Source of the DNA: Angiostrongylus vasorum | Taxonomy: Eukaryota; Nematoda; Chromadorea; Rhabditida; Metastrongylidae | Reading direction: 5' to 3' | Assembly (NCBI GenBank): GCA_018806985.1 | Contig: JADANN010000215.1 | Coordinates: 62,001-126,000 of the forward strand | Length of the DNA: 64,000 nt | Part shown: piece by piece, positions 11,780 to 23,620 of the stretch | Position numbering within the stretch: position 1 is the stretch's first letter | Layout: the number at the start of each line of letters is the position of its first letter | The notes under the pieces: model-generated | The model's input: the letters and a program-made list of their open reading frames with translations, nothing else | What the model was told of the DNA's origin: nothing | The model's database searches: none | Made by a program: the position numbers and the translations under genes

Positions 11780-13037
11780 GAGTGGCTCCATTTCTCTTCA
11801 GTCACGCTTAGTATAACTCTAACATTGCGTTAATCTGTATTTAGAAAATAGCCTATAACCACTATTTATTATTGAAAATTCAACTTTGTAGTAATCTATT
11901 TGTTACTACTACTTATATCTAGTCGGATCGTGAAATTTTGATGTTTTTTTTGTTTTTCTTATGAACTCGATGGTCTTTCATTATTTCGGAAATTTCATTA
12001 ACACATTTTTTTCTATCGATTTTCGATAATCGGAAAACCATCCAGGGACGACTTTTGTATGATGGAGTGTGTTTATGGAGCTAAATATTCTGGTCCCAAT
12101 GTGAGTCAGGACACACTTCCTCTAGCTAGGGTGATGTGATTGTTGATTGTTTTTACTTCGTGTGCAATTTCTTAGTTTCGGATTTTTGAGGACTTCAAAG
12201 GCATAAGGGAAGATTTTTACGAGCACAATCTATATCATTTCAGTCTCTTGTTCTTCACATCTTTTGTGCCTTTTTCCAATGTCTTCTTGTCATTCATCTT
12301 GTCATTTGTGATACTGTAGAATATAAAATATGTAGATTTTTATTTATATATGGACTACAAGATAAATTTTGAATGGCCACGTGGTCATTTTGTGACAGTG
12401 TTATGTTTCTTATAACAGTTTCTGTTCTAGGGTGAATTTCTAAACGAATTAGGACACTTATACCACCACACTGGTGGCAAGACTGAGGTGACTGTACTGC
12501 TATTGCATTTTCTCTGTTTAGCCTTAAAGTGCACCCTTTTTATTCGGGATAATTCATCCAGATCTGAGCAATCGTACATAATTTATGTTGCTTTTGTTAC
12601 AAGTCGTAAATCTTATGGTCCAGATCATACTTGTTAGTATTTGGAGAATTGTGTCCGTTTCTGGGATATGTCATTTATAGGTCTAGGTTAGATGCTGACG
12701 TCACAAGATGATTAGGAATTATTAGAGTAGCAGTTCAGTATACGGTGGGTAGTTGCTGACAGATTTATCCATACGAAGACAACAGCTTTTGGTTAGAGCG
12801 ATACACAGTGACAAAAAAAAGATGTTAAAGAATGTAATTGCAAGTAAATTGAGACAGAAATGGTTTCATTTCAGTAATTTAGATAGAGAGGTGCGTGGTG
12901 AAATCAACATGACATATGTAGTAGTTCATATGACTAGTAACGAAGACTTAGGAAATGACTAAGAACAGCAAAGTTTTGGAGACTACGCTGTGGGATAACT
13001 GCATGTTGACATCAGCAACATCAGTTTAAAAAAAGAA
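11780..13037. other. Gene-free stretch after snapin
   Basis: AT-rich, presumably including the snapin 3' UTR. No canonical AATAAA was seen close to the stop. A 69-codon forward frame at 12753-12962 shows no known motif. Confidence 0.4.
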
Positions 13038-13302
13038 TAAAGGGATAAAGCTCTTGGTGTTGATCAATCCCTGAGAAATGGGCCATGCACTCGACTTCAT
13101 CAAATATCGTTGGAAGTGATTGAATGCATATCTGGCTCGCAGTGGCTTACCGATGTATCGAGCCAGTGCTGCTATCCTCCCAGACGAGTCTGGTACCAAT
13201 TTGCCGACCCCGGAGGGATGGAAGGCATAGTGAGCCATGGGCGAGAAGATCACTTCCACGTGTGTGTTGCAGCGGCGCCTCGAACCAGTGCGCCACACAC
13301 GA
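13038..13302 (-). mobile_element. Family A SINE
   Basis: Full-length reverse copy, from AAAGGGATAAAGCTCTTGG on the left to ACCAGTGCGCCACACACG (reversed A-box head) on the right. Confidence 0.8.
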
Positions 13303-13600
13303 CATCAGATAGTTTCCCATATACATCCCATTCTTCAATAAGGCTACAAAGTTGTATTTCTGTGTTTTTTCTCACTTGATCTAAGGAAGGAAAAAGTGGA
13401 ATTAGATTCTTTGAAGTTCCATATAATCTAGTTCCTTAGGGATAAATAGAATGTGGAATTTCAGTCGTGATTGCTACGACTGATAGGATCAAAATGAAAG
13501 AAGATGAAATCATTGCGGGAAAGATTCTTGTTTTGACGTCTTGAACAACTTTGCAGAAAGTATGTGACATAGGATTTTTGTCTATTAGTCGAATGAAAAG

Positions 13601-13870
13601 GGCGCGTGTAGTGCAGTGGTTACATGCGCCCTGCCATGCACATGGGATCGGTCCCCTCCCCCAGGTTCAATAAGCGTTCCATACTTCCGGAGTGAGCAAA
13701 TTGGTACCAGACTTGTCTGGGAGAATAGCAGCACTGGCTCGCTACATTGGTCAGCCACCGCGAGTCATTGTAGAGGCCAGATATGCAATCACCTCCAACG
13801 ATGCTTAATGAAGTCGATTGATTGGAGCATCCCCTCAGGTATTGATCAACGCCGAGAGCTTTACCCCTTT
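13601..13870 (+). mobile_element. Family A SINE
   Basis: Full-length copy beginning GGCGCGTGTAGTGCAGTGG and ending GCCGAGAGCTTTACCCCTTTG. It lies about 300 bp from the reversed copy at 13038-13302, forming an inverted pair. Confidence 0.8.
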
Positions 13871-14237
13871 GTCGTTTTAAGCAAGTGAATGAGTGTGAAA
13901 AGGTATCTCTGGAGTATTTGTTACATTAATATTGTAGGGAAAACTGCTGAAGAAATGGAAAAAAGATCTAAGTGAAAAAAAACTCGAAAAAATTGCAATT
14001 TGTCGCGTGTGCAGGAATATGGGAATATGAGAAAAAACACGAAAAGACGGTGCAAGTAGATAAGATAAGACTTCGATAGAAGTTCGTAATATTTGACACG
14101 AAGAGAATTTTCCAGGTCTTGAAAAGGATTCGGTAGGCGCTAAGACCATGCTATACACAGAATGTGGGAAAATTTCCCAGTAGAAAGTTCTCAACTTCAG
14201 ATGAAACTATTAGAGCCAAATCCGGTCATGCATTATC

Positions 14238-14475
14238 CTATAAGAGAGTCTTTTCAATTACAGCCTGCAATAAATGTGATTTGTTCTGAAGACTCGCGTT
14301 GACCCGCTCGGCTACAGCTTCCAGTACAGCAGGTTTCAGCGATTCCAGCCGAGCCAACAGCTGCTTTCCCCGTACAGCCAGATGACAGTATCCAGTTGAG
14401 CTAAGCATCCGTCTCACGTCTGTATCTGCACATCCTTCAGAGAGTACTTCATCTGTTGATGCACAACACTCCCTA
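14238..14475 (-). CDS. Unidentified C-terminal coding exon candidate
   Basis: Read on the reverse strand from a possible acceptor (CTAG at 14473-14476, or CAACAG at 14454-14459) to a TAG at 14238-14240, this gives about 70-79 codons including STDEVLSEGCADTDVRRMLS, GKQLLARLESLKPAVLEAVA and a hydrophobic helical end (LLQAVIEKTLL). Composition and helix-like periodicity look like protein rather than noise. I do not recognise the family. A broken frame continues upstream on the same strand to 15000. Could be the last exon of a real gene or a decayed transposon. Confidence 0.3.
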
Positions 14476-14505
14476 GCTTACGAACACTTTCGTTTAGCTC
14501 TACCA

Positions 14506-15000
14506 TTATAGGGTTTGGGTGGTCATCCTTTTGCCATGACGGGAGCCTACTGCGTGCAGATGTTCCTGTTGACAAGAAGTTACGTTGGTCCTCTCCACTA
14601 ATTCATGCGTAGGCCTGCCCAAATGCTTTTCCTGATGTGGTTGCAACTCACTGTCGTTGACTGGAAACTTCCGGGAAAAATTTTTAATGAGTTTCCAAGA
14701 CTCGGTGTCACGAGCGACAAAGTGCAAAAATCAGTGATACCTATCACAATGGTACATAGTGCTTTCTTCTAACATATATTTGACACGAAACCTTCGACGC
14801 TTCTTTGCGTGGCAGTCGTTTTCAAGGATGCACAACCTCATGTTGGTTACGTATTTGGAGCAACTCGTTCGCCATTTGTGAGCATTGTAGAGTGAACGAT
14901 GCTTGTTTACGATAACAAGCAGTAATTTCTCGATAACTAAAGAGCTTGAGATGTTCAGAACACAAAAGAGAAATGGAAGGGATTTTGCCCTATTAATCAA
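14506..15000 (-). other. Broken reverse-strand frame upstream of 14.2-kb exon candidate
   Basis: One frame runs from 15000 to 14506 with a single TGA at 14731-14733. It includes KWRTSCSKYVTNMRLCILEN and a basic AKKRRRFRVKYM stretch with scattered Cys and His residues, loosely like a zinc-binding fold, but no defined motif can be named. May be exons of the same unknown gene or a pseudogene. Confidence 0.2.
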
Positions 15001-15014
15001 GGTTATATGCTATT

Positions 15015-15175
15015 AAGTTATAAATCTGTCGTTTTCTTTCTCAACAGTTGCGAAGTTGTTATACAGCATATGTTTACTTCCGTACAAAAAAGAACACGTA
15101 CAGCACAACGGCAGCTGATGTTTCCGCAGTATCGCCTTCTTTGGAGCCTGGAAGAGTATATTGATAGGTAATTTA
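15015..15175 (-). repeat. Penelope-like terminal repeat copy (reverse)
   Basis: Reverse-strand copy of the terminal sequence seen at 36884-37030: TCGTTTTCTTTCTCAACAGTTGCG, AGCTGATGTTTCCGCAGTATCGCCTTCTT, GGAGCCTGGAAGAGTATATTGATAGGTAATTTAC. It directly abuts the E element that begins near 15177. Confidence 0.45.
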
Positions 15176-15176
15176 C

Positions 15177-15567
15177 TACTTACTTACTTGATACTTGAAC
15201 GGCCCACCCTCACTGGTTGTGCCGGCCCCAGCATAATTTTCATTTTTCGGAGATTCGCTGATTAAGCCATCGTGGTTCCCTGGAATCCCGAGGTCGGCCT
15301 GGCCAAAGTCTACCCCAGATCTTCACCACCACACTCAGTCGCAGCCTTTGTGGATCAGAGAGAGATTTGCCACCATGCGACTTTGATACCAGGACAGTGG
15401 TGGATCCTGGTATTGGTTTACTCTTACCAAGGAATCCTGATGGAAACGCCGGAGTCCTTCTCAGCTTGGGTGAGCCTACCAGGACGATGAATACCCCGCT
15501 GTACATCGCAGCGTGACACCCAGGAACAACTCCCAGCCACAACGAGGCGGTAAACCATTGGGAGGCG
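15177..15567 (-). mobile_element. Family E element, full length
   Basis: Reverse copy: ACTTACTTGATACTTGAACGGCCCACCC (tail) on the left, CACACTCAGTCGCAGCC and CAGTGGTGGATCCTGGTATTGG in the body, AACTCCCAGCCACAACGAGGCGG at the right. Confidence 0.75.
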
Positions 15568-15885
15568 TAATTTATTACGTCTCGAAAAAGCCGTTATTTT
15601 AGAAAGTTCTGTAGCAGGATCTGTAAAGGACAGCGACACATCTTCGGATGATGACAGCGCTTCTGTTGGCAGCGTTGGTTTTGAGGATCCTTTCAAGAGG
15701 ATTCTGAGGATGTCTATTAGGTTATTCGAAAAACAGTGCACGATTTGTAATCTTATTTTTTCCTTTGTACCTTTTGTCAAATAATCCTAGAACCCCTTTT
15801 CAATGCCATACTAATTTACATCACTACAGAGCTTCTTTTATACACTTTTCCTCTGTATAATTGAATCTGGTATAATCTTCTTGAG

Positions 15886-16162
15886 GGAGCATGTGGCGCA
15901 GTGGTCGGAGGCGCTCTGCAACACATACGTGGAATCGGTCCCCACATCCATGGCCTACCAAGCCTTCCATCCCTCCGAGGTCGGCAAATTGGTACCAGAT
16001 TGTCTGGGAGAATAGCATCAATGGCACGATGCATCGGCAGGTCACCGCGAGTCATTCTAAAGGCCAGATGTGCATTCAATCGCCTGCAAACGATGCTTAA
16101 TGAAGTCGAATGCATGGCGCATCCCTCAGGGATTGATCAGTGCCGAGAGCTTTATCCTTTTT
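15886..16162 (+). mobile_element. Family A SINE
   Basis: Full-length copy with ATGTGGCGCAGTGGTCGGAGG head, GGAATCGGTCCCC B box and GCCGAGAGCTTTATCCTTTTT tail. Confidence 0.8.
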
Positions 16163-16554
16163 ATAATGTTCTTGACAACTTCTAAAGGTTGCAACTTCAA
16201 CTGTCAAAACAGCAATTGCGACAAATCTCCTTTTACGATTTCAAAATCTGATCTATTCCAGAATAGACGTTCAGGGAATGCACCATGTAACATTGGTTTC
16301 AGAAGTGTTGTAGTGGTCAAATGGAGTTTCAAAATGGGGAATGTCACGGACATCCTTCTATGGTGGTGGCGATGAATCAAAGCATGTGGGTGAAGCACAT
16401 ACACGCACAACTGTTGGAGAACATGCAGGGAAATTCGATGTCCATATATTTCGGAGCATCTAAGAGAGATACGAAATTCTAGAAGGGTCGACAAAGGATA
16501 CACTACGAATTGGCAACACTGATGCTACAAAGGTTGAACGAGCTGAGCTACGGA

Positions 16555-19120
16555 ACTCTGCCTCGTGCCCAATAATAACCGGACCTGTCACCTATCGAGC
16601 GCTCAAGTTATTCGACAAATCACTCTCGAAAAATCCTTCAGAAACAAAGTCAAGCCCAGTACTGCATTCAATGACTTTATCGTCTCCGGATCTCCACAGT
16701 TTTATGGAAATGGAGTACTCAAGCATGCTTCATGTTGGCAAAAGGATGTAGGTTCTTGTGGTTCCTCTCTCGATTAATAAACTTTACTCTGAACTGAGAA
16801 TAGAAGCGCCACTCCGAACGTAAATTTCGAAATCATTCATTAATATCTGAAGAACATAATACTACTTATTCTGAATTACAGCACCATGACCCACCACCCA
16901 ACTATACAATGTCCGTGGTATATTCGCAGGTTATTTTCAGCTGATTTGTTTATTTTTTTATAACTGACCTTTCTATACGACCACCATAGTTCGTCATAGT
17001 AATTTGAGGTTTAATTACAGTCCAACCCTGCTCAAAAATATGAAATGCCACTAGTGAGTTATACACACAGAATTTTGTTATATATTGATGCCAAACATGC
17101 TATAGTTTCTTCAATCTCTATAATGAAGCCTCTGTACGATTTGGTAGATTACTTCCTGTGGGTGAGAACTGCTATAGAGAATGATCCATGTTATAAACAC
17201 CTATAGGGAAAAAGAGAACAGGGCCTTCCAATTAAATGACTAACTGAAGTTGAAAGTGGATAATGAAGTCACTCGATTGGGATGAGAAAGGCATACGTAT
17301 TGATGGAAAGTTCCTATCAAACCTTCGTTTTGCTGACGATATTGTCATCTTCTCAAGAAGTACTAGCAAAGCAGAGATGCTCATCAACGAGCTCAACGAA
17401 ACGGGGAAAAAGATCGGACTTCGCATAAATCGAAAGAAGACCCAGTTCATGAAAAACCCATGGTACGAAGGCAAGAAATTGAATTGGATGGCTCTCTCAT
17501 TGCAGAAACCACCTCGTACTATACCTTGGGCGATCAATGAACATGGAAAAACAACATGAAGGAGGAAATAGATGGAAGAAGGAGAGCAGCTTGGGCCGCA
17601 TTCGGGCCTCTCAAAGAAGCCACCGACCAACTAAAGGATCCGAAAATCCGCGCTAATTTCTTGGATTCTACGGTCCTCCCAGCGCTCTGTTATGCTGCGG
17701 AGACATGGGTTGATACTTTGACTACGTCAAGAATGCTTCGCACTACTCACAGAGCGCTTGAGCGATGTCTTCTGAAATACAACCGGCACCCTCATTATCT
17801 ATCCGGAATGCGGAGCTCTGACCTTCGAAATCTGTCACATCTTTGAGATCCAGGAGAATATACATCGATAGCGAAGCATAGATGGGCCGGTCACGTTATA
17901 AGAAGAACGGACGACAGATGGACGAAAAGAACAGTAGAGTGGACTCCAAGAGAATGCAAACGTCCCCCTAGGACGACCACCTACACGTTGGGCTGACGTG
18001 TTCGTAAACAAAGTTAATCAGCTGTACCCGCAGCTGCAGTTGTTTTACAGATCACGGTATGAGACTCGCAAGCACTACCATGTTCGAACAGGACAACCTC
18101 CATAGACTACGGTTGCGAGAGAAAGGAACGAATGGCATATGTGCTGGGCTCCGCACAACTCGTGAAGACGGGCCGTCCAAGTATCCAAGTGAGTATCCAA
18201 GAAGCTGAAAGAGTCAAGCGAACAGCACAAATGTGTTGAATAGGTATCATGGTGTTGCACTGAAAAGATATCGTGATATCTATAGTTCATGACGGGGGCT
18301 TTTTCCACAATTCGTCAAGACCTTATATTATTGGAACCTACAACAAGAGAGAGCTGTTAGCGGACAAAAAGCGACCACATGGCTGCTTTTTGTCCATTCT
18401 TCCATCTGGTCACTCAGAGTGTTGAGCGAATAAGTGGGAGATCTCTAGCGATCAGTTACGAAAAACCTCGCCGAACGACTTCATAATGGTTGGAAGCAGG
18501 AACGCTGACTTCTCATTTCCTTATTCTTCCTTGAGGAATGCCTGATTGTGAATATGAAGACAATGTGTAGAACATGCTTGCAGAATACCAAGCTTGTACC
18601 TCGTCCTTCGTCGAGACAGGAACTTGTTTGGGAAAAAAGGCATTTTCGAAATTCTTAAGTGTAGAGGGTGGTTTCTTACCGGCCATGCGTGGCACAGCCT
18701 CTATGTTGCATAAACTTTGAATACATAAGTGACAGAAGCACAGCTCCGTGTGGCAGAGTAATCATTAAAAAGGAAATGCATTGGGAGCAGTGCACTTGTC
18801 CACTTTCCATCTCACAGATGCCTTGCACACAGTGCACTTCGGGGAGTTATATTTCAATATGCGGTGCCTGTTCTCATGCTGTACACGCCTCCCCCATTTC
18901 TTTCCACATTCTCTTTCATGCTTCCTCCTTTATAAAGTTTTCACAAACGCTGGAATTTTCTTTAAGGTATTCGGATCTAACGCGCCTAACAGTCATTTGA
19001 AATGGAAAAAAAAATGGAGGGTTTTCTCAAATTGGTGCACTATTCCCCCCAAATCTAATACATCTACATTCCATCCTCAATCTGCACGGCATCTCCAAGC
19101 ACAGCTTTTCCCGGTCCCAT
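16555..19120 (+). repeat. Repeat block, copy 1 (interrupted by RTE LINE)
   Basis: Non-coding block whose pieces align in order with 57.9-61.3 kb: GAGCTGAGCTACGGAACTCTGCCTC at 16539, the CTCTGTACGATTTGGTAGAT region at 17130, GGCTTTTTCCACAATTCGTCAAGACC at 18297 and TTCCTCCTTTATAAAGTTTTC at 18922. The RTE LINE at 17225-18205 is inserted in it. Confidence 0.6.
17225..18205 (+). mobile_element. RTE-type LINE, 5'-truncated, decayed
   Basis: Translation from 17263 gives the end of a reverse transcriptase: IDGKFLSNLRFADDIVIFS (motif C, FADD), a LRINRKKTQFMKN stretch, then after a frame change at about 17556 RRRAAWAAFGPLKEATDQLK, LDSTVLPALCYAAETW and, with further breaks, a HRWAGHVIRRTDDRWTKRT-like tail. 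This order is typical of RTE-clade ORF2. The 3' end at 18140-18200 is GCTGGGCTCCGCACAACTCGTGAAGACGGGCC followed by TCCAAGTATCCAAG repeats. The insertion interrupts a repeat block whose counterpart at 57.9-60.1 kb lacks it. Confidence 0.8.
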
Positions 19121-19189
19121 AAATATCTACCATAAAAAATTTTCATAAAAAGTGAACACTCTTTAACAAAAAAAATGTGTAGATGTTAG

Positions 19190-19400
19190 CTTTTTCACTT
19201 GCTGCCTACTATAATTTTTTCACGGCAGTGTATTATGTGGAATACAACGATAATTATGCTGAGATATTTGCAAAACTTCGGATCGCAGGTGTCCGGCTGG
19301 GATCGAACATGCTGTAACCTTTCCGGAGGCTAACGCGTTCACCACCACACCGTGCGGGTCTTTCGTTTCGCCTATCTTTCAGCTAGTTTTAGAAAAAATG
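19190..19400 (-). mobile_element. Family D short tRNA-derived element
   Basis: Reverse copy: CACGGCAGTGTATTATGTGG, GAGATATTTGCAAAACTTCGGATCGCAGGTG, GGGATCGAACATGC (B box reversed), AACGCGTTCACCACCACACCG (A box reversed). Confidence 0.65.
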
Positions 19401-19989
19401 TTTAGACATTCGCAGAAATGACGGTTTGCGAAAAAATTTCGAGGAAAAAAAAACTAACTCCTTTTCGAGTTCCCGCTATAAGCTGTGATTTGTTTACCGC
19501 TGAATCAATGATGACTGAAATAACTACGAATGTAAACAGCTCTCTTAACTTGTTGACGACCGTAGATCGTTCTAAGAACACATCGGCCAAGAGTTGCATT
19601 ATCGTTGCGATCCCGGATTTGCTACAACGATAAGCAGGCGAACGCTAACGACGACCCCGTGGATATCGATCGATCGTCGACATGCTGGCAATGCGCTGTG
19701 CATCATATGATGACGATCATCGATTGATCGATCGGTCGATTAATAGTAGTTGATTACTGGGTGCTACACGCATCGTTAGAGCTTTGGAGTTTTTATCGCC
19801 TGCGTACTCCTCGCCGTGCACACTCTTTGTGCAGGGTGCGAGCGGTCCATGCTTTCACTCGTGACCACCACAGCATGTGCCGGCCTTCCGTGCACGCCGT
19901 CGATGTCCACTGATGCGATTCCTCCCTTTCTCCTGTTTTGTTTTTGTTTTTGTTTTTTTGGTTACTGTTTGGTTTCTTTATGTTGTTAA

Positions 19990-20370
19990 TCCTTTCCAAC
20001 GAGTTACCGCCTCATCGTGGCTGGGAGGTGTTCCTGGGTGTCGAACTGCGGTGTAGAGCGGGAGATTCATCCCCGTGGCAGGGTCTCCCAAGCTGAGAAG
20101 GACTCCGGCGTTTCCGTCAGGAATCCTTGCTAAGAGTAAACCAATACCAGGACACCGTCGTGGTATCAAAGTCGCATGGTGGCAAATCTCCCTCTGATCC
20201 ACAAAGGCTGCGAGTGCCTGTGGTGGTGAAGACCTGGGGTAGACTTTGGCCAGGCTGACCTCGGGTTTCAGGGAACCATAATGGCTTAACCAGCAAATCT
20301 CCCAAAAATGGAGATCATGCTAATTCCCGCACAACCAGTGAGGACGGGCCATTCAACTATCAAGTAAGTA
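19990..20370 (+). mobile_element. Family E element, full length
   Basis: CCTTTCCAACGAGTTACCGCCTC start, ACCAATACCAGGACACCGTCGTGG body, and TTCCCGCACAACCAGTGAGGACGGGCCATTCAACTATCAAGTAAG tail. Confidence 0.75.
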
Positions 20371-20452
20371 TGTTGTTAATCGTTGAGTAACTTCAATAGG
20401 TATCAGTAGACTTTATTCACTTACCGAAGTTTAGAGACTATTCTCTGTCTAA

Positions 20453-20489
20453 TTCTGTTTAGCAAACACGAGGTGTTTGCTAAACAGAA
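20453..20489. repeat. Perfect 17-bp inverted repeat with 3-nt loop
   Basis: TTCTGTTTAGCAAACAC (20453-20469), loop GAG, and its exact reverse complement (20473-20489). Lies 80 bp after the family E element end. Function unknown. Confidence 0.8.
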
Positions 20490-20717
20490 GTAGAAAAGAA
20501 TTATTCAGTCAATGCCGAGGTTAATAGAAAGTCGGACGTGGGTGTTACTATTCTCTGTCTTGGAGAGATATTGCATCATCACTCTCGTTTGTATAATAAG
20601 CACCCTCTCTCTACATCTACTTTTGTGATTTTTTTTTGTTCAGATTAGTTCTTTAGTTCGTATAGTAGTCGCTTCTATTCTTTCGTGTCACGCGAACTAA
20701 GGAGCGCGTTAGGTGCA

Positions 20718-20795
20718 TTTGCAGTCCAGTGGTAGAAAGCATGCTTGTTACACGGGCGATGCGAGTACGATTCCCGGCTACTGCCCAAATCTGGT
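20718..20795 (+). tRNA. tRNA-like sequence, degenerate (pseudo-tRNA or SINE head)
   Basis: GTCCAGTGGTAGAAAGCATG resembles a tRNA-Gly A-box/D-arm and GAGTACGATTCCCGGCTAC resembles the T-arm with B box. The 5' GCATTTG and 3' CTACTGC pair at about 5 of 7 positions; anticodon and T stems pair poorly. Unlikely to be a working tRNA. Confidence 0.3.
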
Positions 20796-21705
20796 GGTTA
20801 GTTTGCGTGGTAAGTCGAAAGAAGAGAAGGAAGTACCATACGAGCTAACCAACATAAGAAGTTTATCAGATGAGGATTAGTGCGTTCTTCTTGAGCAGGC
20901 ACATGATTGTCAATAACGAGATTTATTTAACATTGGGTGGAGTTTCAGTGGTTTACCCTTCTTCAGAGCTTGGAATAGTTAGATTGATATCTAGTCTATT
21001 TAGTCAGGCACTTTCTAACCCTAGCAGGAAAGCACATCACCTAAATTTCAACCGTCCGACAACCGGGTTCTTATAAACACTCATCCTTCTGTTCTTTATA
21101 AGTTTTTGTCGGTTGTATCCGTTTCTTCGAGGTACACGGCGAACCACAAACATGCTATCCAATGCATTTTAGTTTTACCGTTCTTGGCTAGATGCCAACC
21201 AGGGACAGGTCACCGTGCTCCTCTTTCATGCTGAGCTACTCTTAGTTCGGCTTTTGGATGGTAATTTCGAATCCATGCACACTTTAGGTGACCTTGCTGT
21301 AGGATGCGTACCCCTGGTCTGGTGCCCGAGCATCATTCCTAGATCGCAATGATGCACTAGTAAAGAGATCCAGTTTTAGTTTCTGCTTAGGTCTTCTCTC
21401 ATTTTTACCATGTCACTAATTCGCAATATTCATATTCTCTTGGTTTATGACTCACTGCTTCATAGAGTTTCTGAGGGTGTGAATTTCTGCTGAGCGATAC
21501 TTTCTTCTTTCGTCTACAGTTCAGTTTGTTTTCTAAAGCTTTTCTCAAAATTCTTCCTCGACCTAGATATTTCCATCTCTTGAAAAGTTTCGCTAATGAA
21601 AAGATTACTGTAGCCACCAGTGGTTCATTTGTCAATGGAACATTTTTTTTCCATCTCTGTAAACAAATTGGCTGTAGTTTCATTTTATTTTGTTTTATTT
21701 TATTT

Positions 21706-22075
21706 TATGTGACCCGTCTTCACGTCTGCTGTGCGGATCCCAGCACTTCTCACTTTCGATTCGTTTCCTCGCATCCATTGTCCACGAAGATCTTCCAACT
21801 TTACGGGCGTCTTAGGTTACTGCTTGGTGATTTTCATTTCATCTCGAATGTCGTAGAATGCTGGTCGAGCAGTTCTCCCTGGAGTCCTGAGATAGCCGGG
21901 CTGGATCGTTCCCAGTTGGACTGCAGAGAGTGATTTTTTCTCTGACAAGTCCGGTACCAATTTCCCGACCCTGGAGAGATGAGAGGCTTGGTTGGCCCGG
22001 AACGGAATCGAACTAGCACCATGCGCCTATGACGGACATCACTACCATTGAACTTTCCGCCTCCTCATTGGCTGT
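21706..22075 (-). mobile_element. Family B element, full length
   Basis: Reverse copy: GACCCGTCTTCACGTCTGCTGTGCGGATCCCAGCAC (tail) on the left, GACAAGTCCGGTACCAATTTCCCGACCCTGG in the body, and GGAACGGAATCGAACTAGCACC (reversed B box) near the right end. Confidence 0.75.
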
Positions 22076-22681
22076 CATATACGTTTTATATGTCCCAAAA
22101 CCTTTACTGCATTTTTTTTCTTCACGCCTGATCCTTGATCTGCGGTTTCTGTTGTATCGCTATATTTGCTTATTGTTTCCTCCATATTTTTTTTCGAAAC
22201 AAAGAGAAACAAAATTTAGAAGTGATTTTTGAAAAACACCGCTGTGGTCAATGCAGGAAACCAGGCCTCTTCTAGTAAGTCAGTCATCTAATGAGATCCA
22301 AACAGTATGCAGATTGACTCGAAAACGATGTTTCATGAATGTCGCGTATCGTTATTTCTGTCTTTTTTTTGCAGCTGTTCGTGGTTATTCATAATTTTGG
22401 CTTCTTTACTTCCGTCTTTCACAACTCCTTGTCGCACTATTTTCTAAGTTTCTCTTTTTCTTTGTCTCATCGTCCTTAACACATAAAACTCTCATGATGC
22501 ATTGTATACTATGCGTGCGTGAGGGAGGGCAAAATGCACGAGAGTGCGCTGGACCGACTGCGTTTTTTTCTCAGTGGTTGATTTTGCTAGACAGAGTTCT
22601 TTTTGAGCTTTTTATTTACTGCCTTCTCTTTTTAATGAATGTTGCGAAATATAAACGAACGCGCTATGGCAGTGATCGATA

Positions 22682-22860
22682 GAACTAGCTGAGAGGCAGG
22701 TGAAACGAAGGACGCGCGTGGTTTGTTGGTGAACTCGTTAGCCCCCGTAAAGAGTGGTAGCACGTTCGTTTCCCTGCCGCAAACACCTGCGGTCCGGAGT
22801 GTTGCAAATATCTCGGCATCATAGAAGAGTTCTTTTTTTTTCTTTTTAGCGCACCTTTTA
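22682..22860 (+). mobile_element. Family D short tRNA-derived element
   Basis: GGTTTGTTGGTGAACTCGTTAGCCCC, AGCACGTTCGTTTCCCTGCCGC, ACCTGCGGTCCGGAGTGTTGCAAATATCTCGGCATC. A reversed 3' fragment (GCCTTCTCTTTTTAATGAATGTTGCGAAATATAA) abuts it at 22620-22680. Confidence 0.6.
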
Positions 22861-23227
22861 TACTCAGTCAGCATCCTCTCCAACAAAAAATATTACTGGC
22901 GTTGATCCGTGATAAGCTGTTCTTCATATTTAATGCGCTACAGAAAAAACTTTTCGAGTCCATTGACCGGCTGTTTGTCTGCTAACTGACCGATATTTCA
23001 TTCGAATCTCCATGGTGAATCAGATTAATCATATGGCTTATGGGTCCAAAAAAACGCCGAAACAGACACAAACTAAATTTTGGTCTTAGCCAAAAAGGCC
23101 GAGAAACGAAGCGAAGACACAACGTAGAGTGATGAAAACCTCTGAATGTTGACAGCAGTTGGATTGTGCAGTAAGCCATTGTTACATACAGAAGATAGTA
23201 GCGTACATACCATACATATCATTGTAA

Positions 23228-23620
23228 GCCGACTTTCATTTAGCCTCGGTATTAATGATCAACGTACTTTGTTCCACTGATAAGCTAATACGGGGTTGAT
23301 AAAATAAACTTCGTTCGGCTAACGTTCCGACGCCCGCGTCTTGCTCAGAGCCAATGGTCAGTTGACAAAAGTACAAAGTACGTTGATCATTAATACCGAG
23401 GTTAAATGAAAGTCGGCTTGCAATGTGAACGTCCACAGTTCATCGCACTCTCGATGTGGTCTCTTTATCGTCATATCGAGTCGGATCGTCGGATATCAGA
23501 TCGAAATTGTGAGCACCGTTTCGGATCATCGACTCTGAGGACGACGAACAGGTTGAAACGTTAGCGGAATAAATATTTGGTAACAACCTCGTGTTAGCCT
23601 ATTATTGAAACAGGGTATAC
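23228..23620. repeat. Penelope-like terminal repeats with a 45-bp inverted repeat
   Basis: Two 45-bp arms, 23228-23272 and 23373-23417, are reverse complements with one mismatch. The spacer contains the reverse-strand terminal motif (GGCTAACGTTCCGACGCCC), and 23535-23605 carries the forward motif (GACGAACAGGTTGAAACGTTAGCGG ... TAACAACCTCGTGTTAGCC). Confidence 0.55.

Noticed and set aside
13110..13379. Forward and reverse open frames over 13.0-13.4 kb (up to 90 codons)
   Set aside because: They lie within a family A SINE; similar peptides recur in every copy of that repeat and are by-products of its sequence.
19402..19633. Overlapping forward and reverse frames of about 65-71 codons
   Set aside because: No splice-supported extension, no known motif, and both strands are open by chance over the same bases.
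19655..19745. GATCGATCGATCG-rich palindromes as a binding-site cluster
   Set aside because: Low-complexity self-complementary sequence with no recognisable site spacing.
20718..20795. Functional tRNA gene
   Set aside because: A-box and B-box resemble tRNA-Gly, but the acceptor, anticodon and T stems do not pair well, so it is listed only as tRNA-like.
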